From Thiopontia sp964416755 (GTDB lineage: Bacteria > Pseudomonadota > Gammaproteobacteria > GCF-002020875), in contig CAYQFH010000099.1 in the NCBI GenBank assembly GCA_964416755.1, positions 1 to 9,854 of the forward strand: a DNA stretch of 9,854 bases, in the 5' to 3' direction. Below the pieces are notes generated by a model. That model was given only the letters and a program-made list of their open reading frames with translations, searched no databases and was not told where the DNA came from. A program made the position numbers and the translations under genes. Below are positions 5,774 to 9,854 of this stretch, in pieces. Numbering within the stretch: position 1 is the stretch's first letter; every line of letters starts with the position of its first letter.

Positions 5774-7222
5774 TCACGATGAACAACTGACCGAGAGCGT
5801 TTCTGCCCACTGTGGTGACGCAGCTGCATACAACTCAAATTCCGGCTGCTCCTCATACGGTCTCTTGAGCAACTGTAACAGACGCTCAACCTCTCCGTAC
5901 TCACCAGATTCAGCCTGTTCAATCGCCTGCTGTGCCAGATAATTTCGCAGAATATATTTTGGATTGACTGCCCGCATTGCTGCAAGTCTCTGTTCCCTCT
6001 CCATCGGCTCCCGTTGCAACCGTGCCCGATACTGCTGCAACCAGTGATCCACCCCTTGCGGATCTCCGATTTCATCCTGCAGCGCTTCACTGTTATCTGA
6101 TGAGAGTACCCGGAAAGCACGAGTGTAATCGGCTCCATTACGCTGCAGCAGATCAAGCCACTGCTGTTGCAGTCGCCAATCCTCTTGATGAAATGAGAGC
6201 CCCAGTTTTTCCGACATCCCACGACGGTATGCCTGCTCATACTGCCGCTGAAACAGCTCCAGCTCTGCACGCAGCAGCTCAACACCCTGCTCCGGTGTCT
6301 CCCCCACCAGCGGCAGCAGCGCCTGCGCCAGGCAGCGCAGATTCCACTGCGCAATCTGCGGCTGCTGATCAAAGGCGTAGCGCCCGGTATGGTCCGAGTG
6401 GTTACAGATAAATCCGGGATCATACCGGTCAAGAAAGCCAAAAGGGCCGTAGTCGATGGTGATGCCGAGAATCGACATGTTGTCCGAATTCATCACCCCA
6501 TGTGCAAAACCAACCAACTGCCACTGTGCAATCAGTTTCGCTGTTCTCGCAGAGACAATCCTGAACAGCTCCAGTGCCTGCTCTTGCTCAGGCACATCAG
6601 CCAACTCAGGAAAGTGATGCTGCACTAGATAGTCGAGCAGTTCGCGCAGCTGTCCAAATTCACTGCGGTAGTAGAAATACTCGAAAGTACCAAAACGGAT
6701 ATGGGTCGGCGCAGTTCGCAAGAGCGTAGCACCATATTCGATTGACTCCCGGTGCACCTCCTCCTCACTGCCCACCACACAGAGTGCTCGAGTAGTGGGA
6801 ATACCCAGATGGTGCATCGCCTCGCTGCAGAGATATTCTCGAATGGTTGAGCGCAGTACCGCTCGGCCATCCCCCATACGGGAGTATGGTGTCTGCCCAC
6901 CCCCTTTGAGGTGAAAGTCCCAGTGGTCGCCTGATTGACTGAGCCACTCTCCCAGCAGAATGGAGCGCCCATCCCCCAGTTGCGGTACATAATGGCCAAA
7001 CTGGTGCCCTGCATACACCGCAGCAATGGCAGGCGTGTTGGTCAATGGCCCCATTGCGCCAAAATGGTTGGCCGCCTGCTCTGCCATGAGCGTCTCCCCC
7101 AACCCCATCTCTTCGGCGAGCGCCTCATTCCAGGAGATCAAAAACGGATTTTCCAGAGGTGTTGGCTCCACTTCACTATAGAAGTGGTTCGACAAGGTAG
7201 TATAGCGACTCTGGAACGGCAC
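5774..7222 (-). CDS. selO: SelO family protein AMPylase (YdiU/UPF0061)
   Basis: SelO is a kinase-fold enzyme that binds ATP in a flipped orientation and transfers AMP to Ser, Thr or Tyr of target proteins; in bacteria it has been tied to oxidative stress. The 482 residues align with E. coli YdiU (SelO) from end to end. Visible landmarks are AGHQFGHYVPQLGDGR (71-86), HLKGGGQTPYSR with K106, GDGRAVLRSTIREYL, the catalytic NSDN (D247/N248), DYGPFGFLD with metal-binding D257, and NPKYILRNYLAQQAIE near the end. The final residues SVSCSS place Cys480 where the animal protein has selenocysteine. Translation starts at a GTG (7222) 3 bases after the stop of the upstream 60-codon gene, implying coupled translation; the start agrees with the E. 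coli N terminus. It is followed by apaG. The frame is intact, and the function call rests on family knowledge. Confidence 0.96.
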   Translation of the reverse strand: MPFQSRYTTLSNHFYSEVEPTPLENPFLISWNEALAEEMGLGETLMAEQAANHFGAMGPLTNTPAIAAVYAGHQFGHYVPQLGDGRSILLGEWLSQSGDHWDFHLKGGGQTPYSRMGDGRAVLRSTIREYLCSEAMHHLGIPTTRALCVVGSEEEVHRESIEYGATLLRTAPTHIRFGTFEYFYYRSEFGQLRELLDYLVQHHFPELADVPEQEQALELFRIVSARTAKLIAQWQLVGFAHGVMNSDNMSILGITIDYGPFGFLDRYDPGFICNHSDHTGRYAFDQQPQIAQWNLRCLAQALLPLVGETPEQGVELLRAELELFQRQYEQAYRRGMSEKLGLSFHQEDWRLQQQWLDLLQRNGADYTRAFRVLSSDNSEALQDEIGDPQGVDHWLQQYRARLQREPMEREQRLAAMRAVNPKYILRNYLAQQAIEQAESGEYGEVERLLQLLKRPYEEQPEFELYAAASPQWAETLSVSCSS

Positions 7223-7225
7223 CCG

Positions 7226-7408
7226 TCACCCCGTCTGGATATCGTTCATTACTGCCTGTAACCGGTCAGTCGGGTAGGCTTTCAGATTACGCAGCAACAC
7301 CTCCTCCATCTGCTTGCGCTGAAACCCTTCGTACTCCTTGCACCAGTGCTCCAACAGATTGTCCAATAGCTGCTGACGCTCCCTATCTTCAAAAAAGACT
7401 GATGACAT
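7226..7408 (-). CDS. Small protein of unknown function upstream of selO (60 residues)
   Basis: I do not recognise this protein. It begins MSSVFFEDRERQQLL, continues DNLLEHWCKEYEGFQR and KQMEEVLLRNLKAY, and ends VMNDIQTG. It looks wholly helical, acidic and soluble, with one cysteine and no membrane segment. The ATG at 7408 is chosen because AGGGAGAG lies five bases upstream; an in-frame ATG at 7429 lies only a few bases after the expected transcription start and has no ribosome site. The stop precedes the selO GTG by 3 bases, and a very good promoter element lies just upstream, so it is the first gene of the operon with selO and apaG. Tight coupling suggests a partner or regulator of SelO, but this is inferred from position alone. 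Confidence 0.75.
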   Translation of the reverse strand: MSSVFFEDRERQQLLDNLLEHWCKEYEGFQRKQMEEVLLRNLKAYPTDRLQAVMNDIQTG

Positions 7409-7441
7409 GCACGCTCTCCCTGTTGCCATAATACCCGACAG

Positions 7442-7450
7442 ATTATATCA
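7442..7450 (-). promoter_or_regulatory. Extended -10 promoter of the 60-codon gene-selO-apaG operon
   Basis: The minus strand reads TGA followed by TATAAT, a perfect extended -10 element. The expected start point is about 7435, leaving a leader of roughly 27 bases with AGGGAGAG before the ATG at 7408. The -35 position is poor, as is common with extended -10 promoters. It sits just downstream, in transcription terms, of the G-run block at 7476-7498. Confidence 0.65.
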
Positions 7451-7475
7451 GGAAATTTACAAAAAACTCATCTAT

Positions 7476-7498
7476 GGGATGGGGGTTTGGGGGAAGGG
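7476..7498 (+). other. Four-tract G-run, potential G-quadruplex
   Basis: The plus strand has GGG, GGGGG, GGGGG and GGG separated by AT, TTT and AA. This satisfies the standard G-quadruplex pattern of four tracts of three or more G with loops of 2, 3 and 2 bases. It lies about 40-65 bases upstream of the predicted start of the selO operon, on the strand that serves as its template, and downstream of cbbR. Whether it folds is not known. Confidence 0.6.
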
Positions 7499-7545
7499 AA
7501 TCTGTTTTTTGATTTAACTGCACCATTCTCGCCCCCTTCCCCCAA
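7487..7545. repeat. 12-bp inverted repeat of G/C-rich arms
   Basis: TTGGGGGAAGGG at 7487-7498 pairs perfectly with CCCTTCCCCCAA at 7534-7545 across a 35-base loop. The left arm is also the right half of the G-run, so quadruplex and hairpin would be mutually exclusive. In a cbbR read-through transcript it would form a strong stem, and a T-run appears only later, so a terminator role is possible but not clear. Confidence 0.5.
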
Positions 7546-7559
7546 CAGAAAACTTGCGA

Positions 7560-7601
7560 GGAGATCCGATTCAGTCGCAGTTGCGACTGAATCGGATCTC
7601 C
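7560..7601. repeat. 42-bp perfect palindrome, candidate cbbR terminator
   Basis: Two 20-base arms (7560-7579 and 7582-7601) are perfectly complementary with only GT between them; the core reads GTCGCAGTTGCGAC. It begins one base after the cbbR stop codon. A transcript would form a very stable hairpin, fitting a terminator or a 3' end stabiliser. A classic U-tract is missing: the minus strand continues CTCGCAAG before a short TTTT. Alternatives are a protein-binding site or one copy of a dispersed palindromic element. Confidence 0.6.
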
Positions 7602-7602
7602 C

Positions 7603-8517
7603 TCAGGAATTAACCGAAAGTGCAGAACCTTCATCCAAAACAAACTGACGAAACGCCTCAGCAACGGGCGAGAGGCGCTTGCCTTTACGATAGACCAGAT
7701 GCCATTGGCGTCGAATCGGCAGATCCTCCACCTCCAGAATCCGCAGCACCTTTGCCTCCAGCTCCAGCTGAATGGTATGGGTAGAGACCAAAGCCAGCCC
7801 CAACCCTGCCTGCACCGCCTGTTTAATGGTCTCATTACTACCAAACTCCATCGGCGCATCCAATGCCAACCCGCGCTTCTCAAAGAAACGCTCCAGCGCG
7901 GTACGGGTACCGGAACCCTGCTCACGCAGCACAAAGCGCTCCTGCTGCAGCTGCTTTGGCGTCAACGGAGTGCGCTTGCGATAGAGCGGATGGCTCTTCC
8001 CCACCACAACCACCAATGGATTCTCCATAAAGGCCTCTGCCACCGCATCCAACTGCTCCGGCGGCTGCCCCATGATCACCAGATCCGGTTCATTCTCGGC
8101 CAGCGACTCCAGAATATGCTGGCGGTTGGTCACATCGAGAGAGAAGGTGATCTCGGGGCGACGCTGGATGAAGGTAGCCAACAGGTTGGTGGCAAAGTAG
8201 TTGGCGGTACTGGCCACCAATATATTGAGGTGCCCCTGCTGAATCCCCTTGAGCTGTTCGATGAACTCCTCACTCTGCTGCAGCTGGCGTCCGATGGTGC
8301 GACTGGTGTGGTAGAACTCATTACCCGCATCGGTCAGGAAGATCTTCTTCCCCAGATGGTCAAACAGGGCAATCCCCAGGTTCTCCTCCAGCTGCTTGAT
8401 CTGCATCGAGACCGCCGGTTGGGTCAGATGCAACTCCTCTGCTGCCCGTGTAAAGCTGCCATTGCGCGCAACCGACTCGAATACACGCAATTGTCGCAAG
8501 GTAATATTCAGTGCCAT
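7603..8517 (-). CDS. cbbR: LysR-type transcriptional regulator CbbR
   Basis: A 304-residue LysR-type regulator. Residues 1-65 hold the winged helix-turn-helix (RQLRVFESVARNGSFTRAA, then LTQPAVSMQIKQLEENLG), followed by a linker helix. The effector-binding domain starts near residue 92 (GHLNILVASTANYF) and includes VLREQGSGTRTALERFF and NETIKQAVQAGLGLALV, typical of the CbbR branch. CbbR controls Calvin-cycle operons by binding T-N11-A type sites in the divergent promoter and responding to metabolites such as RuBP or NADPH, depending on species. It is divergent from cbbM with 175 bases between starts, the usual layout for a regulator and its target. The ATG at 8517 has AAGGG six bases upstream. 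Length and frame are normal. Family membership is certain; the CbbR name rests on resemblance plus the adjacent RuBisCO gene. Confidence 0.93.
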   Translation of the reverse strand: MALNITLRQLRVFESVARNGSFTRAAEELHLTQPAVSMQIKQLEENLGIALFDHLGKKIFLTDAGNEFYHTSRTIGRQLQQSEEFIEQLKGIQQGHLNILVASTANYFATNLLATFIQRRPEITFSLDVTNRQHILESLAENEPDLVIMGQPPEQLDAVAEAFMENPLVVVVGKSHPLYRKRTPLTPKQLQQERFVLREQGSGTRTALERFFEKRGLALDAPMEFGSNETIKQAVQAGLGLALVSTHTIQLELEAKVLRILEVEDLPIRRQWHLVYRKGKRLSPVAEAFRQFVLDEGSALSVNS

Positions 8518-8542
8518 TTCAGACCCTTGTGCGCATTACGGA

Positions 8543-8559
8543 TAAACCATAATGGATTA
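8543..8559. promoter_or_regulatory. Candidate CbbR operator, imperfect palindrome
   Basis: TAAACCATAATGGATTA is an inverted repeat around a central A: seven of eight base pairs match (TAA/TTA outside, CCAT/ATGG inside, one A-A mismatch). It lies 26 bases before the cbbR start and about 45 bases upstream of the candidate cbbM promoter, where a LysR recognition site is expected. The pentamer ATTAC also occurs at 8535-8539 and 8556-8560, 21 bases or two helical turns apart. Binding by CbbR is inferred. Confidence 0.45.
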
Positions 8560-8582
8560 CTTATGAAAAACATCAAAAAGAT

Positions 8583-8595
8583 TTACTGTTAATTA
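8583..8595 (+). promoter_or_regulatory. Candidate CbbR half-site (TNA-N7-TNA)
   Basis: TTA, seven bases, then TTA satisfies the TNA-N7-TNA motif described for CbbR. It overlaps the region just upstream of the candidate -10 of cbbM, the normal place for the activation site of a LysR regulator. The motif is short and could occur by chance in this AT-rich stretch. Confidence 0.3.
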
Positions 8596-8599
8596 TACT
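8594..8599 (+). promoter_or_regulatory. Candidate -10 element of the cbbM promoter
   Basis: TATACT matches the -10 consensus at 5 of 6 positions. No good -35 is present at 16-18 bases upstream, as expected for an activator-dependent promoter. It would start transcription near 8606, leaving a leader of about 87 bases. Within this leader TAGGG (8629-8633) and CCCTA (8639-8643) could pair as a small hairpin. Confidence 0.4.
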
Positions 8600-8681
8600 C
8601 TCCCCCCACTACAGTTCAACGCACTGGTTAGGGAGCCACCCTACTGGACACAAGTTTTTCAATCCATACAGACTAATTTTT

Positions 8682-8687
8682 AGGAGA
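8682..8687 (+). promoter_or_regulatory. cbbM ribosome binding site
   Basis: AGGAGA lies five bases before the ATG at 8693. It is a strong site that fits a highly translated gene and fixes the start, which also matches the form II N terminus (MDQSARYTDLSL). Confidence 0.85.
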
Positions 8688-8692
8688 ACGGA

Positions 8693-9854
8693 ATGGATCA
8701 ATCAGCACGTTATACAGATCTCTCTCTCAACGAAGATGAGCTGATCGCTGGCGGCAAGCACGTACTTGTTGCATACAAAATGAAGCCTGCTGCAGGCTAC
8801 TCTTTCGCAGAAGTGGCTGCTCACTTCGCTGCAGAGTCCTCTACTGGTACCAACGTAGAAGTATGCACCACAGACGACTTCACCAAGGGTGTAGACGCAA
8901 TGGTTTACCACCTGGACGAAGCCAACGACGATATGCGTATCGCATACCCAATGGATCTGTTCGACCGCAACATCACTGACGGCCGCACCATGCTGGTCTC
9001 TTTCCTGACTCTCTGCATCGGTAACAATCAGGGCATGGGTGACTGTAAAGAAGCCAAGATGTATGACTTCTACATGCCAGAGCGCATGATCCAGCTGTTC
9101 GACGGTCCATCCAAGGACATCTCTGACATGTGGCGCATCCTCGGTCGCCCAGTAGAGAACGGCGGCTACATCGCAGGTACCATCATCAAGCCTAAGCTGG
9201 GTCTGCGTCCAGAGCCATTTGCTGAGGCTGCTTACCAGTTCTGGCTGGGTGGTGACTTCATCAAGAACGACGAGCCTCAGGGTAACCAGGTATTCTGTCC
9301 TGCGAAGAAGGTATACCCACTGGTAGCTGACGCCATGAAGCGCGCTCAGGACGAGACTGGTGAGGCCAAGATCTTCTCTGCAAACATCACTGCAGATGAC
9401 CACAACGAGATGATTGCTCGTGGTGAGTTCATCCTCGAGACCTTCGGCCCAGACGCTGACAAGGTTGCTTTCCTGGTTGACGGTTATGTCGGTGGTCCAG
9501 GCATGGTCACTACTGCACGTCGCTACTTCGCTGGTCAGTACCTCCACTACCATCGTGCAGGTCACGGTGCAGTTACTTCACCAAGCGCCAAGCGTGGTTA
9601 CACTGCATTCGTACTGGCCAAGATGTCTCGTCTGCAGGGTGCTTCCGGTATCCACGTGGGCACAATGGGCTACGGCAAGATGGAAGGCGACGCTTCTGAC
9701 AAGAACATCGCTTACATGATCGAGCGTGACGAGTGTCAGGGGCCTGTCTACAACCAGAAGTGGTACGGCATGAAGCCAACGACTCCAATCATCTCTGGTG
9801 GTATGAACGCACTGCGTCTGCCAGGCTTCTTCGAGAACCTGGGCCACGGCAACA
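8693..9854 (+). CDS. cbbM: Form II RuBisCO large subunit CbbM (3' end outside window)
   Basis: Form II ribulose-1,5-bisphosphate carboxylase/oxygenase fixes CO2 onto RuBP in the Calvin-Benson-Bassham cycle and works as large-subunit dimers or their multimers, without small subunits. The window has 387 codons of about 460. Residue numbers coincide with the Rhodospirillum rubrum enzyme: N111 (GNNQGMGD), K166 (GTIIKPK), carbamylated K191 with D193 and E194 (DFIKNDEP), H287 (HYHRAG), loop 6 K329 (GTMGYGKMEG) and S368 (IISGG). All are present, so the enzyme should be active. Codon use differs from the neighbours, with almost only GGT/GGC, CGT/CGC, CTG, AAG and many CCA, as expected for very high expression. 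It is divergent from cbbR, which should activate it. Form II enzymes suit CO2-rich, low-oxygen settings. The truncation is the window edge only. Confidence 0.98.
   Translation, partial: MDQSARYTDLSLNEDELIAGGKHVLVAYKMKPAAGYSFAEVAAHFAAESSTGTNVEVCTTDDFTKGVDAMVYHLDEANDDMRIAYPMDLFDRNITDGRTMLVSFLTLCIGNNQGMGDCKEAKMYDFYMPERMIQLFDGPSKDISDMWRILGRPVENGGYIAGTIIKPKLGLRPEPFAEAAYQFWLGGDFIKNDEPQGNQVFCPAKKVYPLVADAMKRAQDETGEAKIFSANITADDHNEMIARGEFILETFGPDADKVAFLVDGYVGGPGMVTTARRYFAGQYLHYHRAGHGAVTSPSAKRGYTAFVLAKMSRLQGASGIHVGTMGYGKMEGDASDKNIAYMIERDECQGPVYNQKWYGMKPTTPIISGGMNALRLPGFFENLGHGN

Noticed and set aside
7409..7429. Upstream ATG at 7429 as the start of the 60-codon gene
   Set aside because: It lies only a few bases from the predicted transcription start with no ribosome site, while the ATG at 7408 has AGGGAGAG at good spacing.
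7699..8592. Open frame of 297 codons antisense to cbbR, reaching into the control region
   Set aside because: The peptide is a Leu/Gln/His-rich shadow of the cbbR codon pattern with no family resemblance. It would also erase the cbbR-cbbM promoter layout.
8702..9565. Long open frame of 287 codons antisense to cbbM
   Set aside because: It lies fully opposite a certain gene with strong codon bias, which suppresses stops on the other strand. The peptide has no recognisable domain, and no ribosome site was seen.
1..9854. Defence island, mobile element, CRISPR array, tRNA or rRNA
   Set aside because: No transposase, integrase, direct-repeat array, cas gene or RNA gene was found on either strand; all sizeable gaps were read.

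Overview
The window looks like chromosomal DNA of a chemolithoautotrophic gammaproteobacterium. The housekeeping genes (mfd, gltA, apaG, selO) read closely like gammaproteobacterial proteins. The right end carries a form II RuBisCO large subunit gene (cbbM) divergent from a LysR-type regulator (cbbR), an arrangement typical of sulfur-oxidising lineages, both free-living and symbiotic. The exact genus is not determined here. I see no rRNA, tRNA, CRISPR array, insertion sequence, phage gene or toxin-antitoxin pair.

Layout, left to right: (1) the 3' part of mfd, plus strand, cut by the window start. (2) A convergent minus-strand signalling pair: a soluble sensor kinase with an N-terminal receiver, a cysteine-containing PAS-like domain and a kinase core, followed by a stand-alone receiver protein. 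(3) gltA (citrate synthase), minus strand, apparently broken by a 100-N assembly gap. The two sides of the gap carry the same 55 bases, so the gap is an unmerged contig overlap; collapsing it restores an intact 436-residue enzyme. (4) A 325-base intergenic region, then a 64-codon plus-strand gene of unknown function. (5) A minus-strand operon: a 60-codon unknown gene, selO (protein AMPylase) starting 3 bases after it, and apaG, all behind a perfect extended -10 promoter element. (6) A structure-rich 194-base intergenic stretch with a four-tract G-run, a 12-bp inverted repeat and a perfect 20-bp-arm palindrome just after the cbbR stop. (7) cbbR (minus) and cbbM (plus, cut by the window end), separated by a 175-base control region with candidate CbbR sites and a promoter.

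How the genes work together: CbbR would bind the shared cbbR-cbbM control region and switch on CO2 fixation by the form II enzyme. gltA supplies the entry step of the TCA cycle. The kinase/receiver pair has no DNA-binding output domain, so it probably acts through protein-protein signalling, and its input is unknown. No dramatic new system is evident. The items most worth a second look are the cysteine-bearing REC-PAS-kinase with its partner, the palindrome and G-run block behind cbbR, the two small unknown genes, and the repairable gap in gltA.
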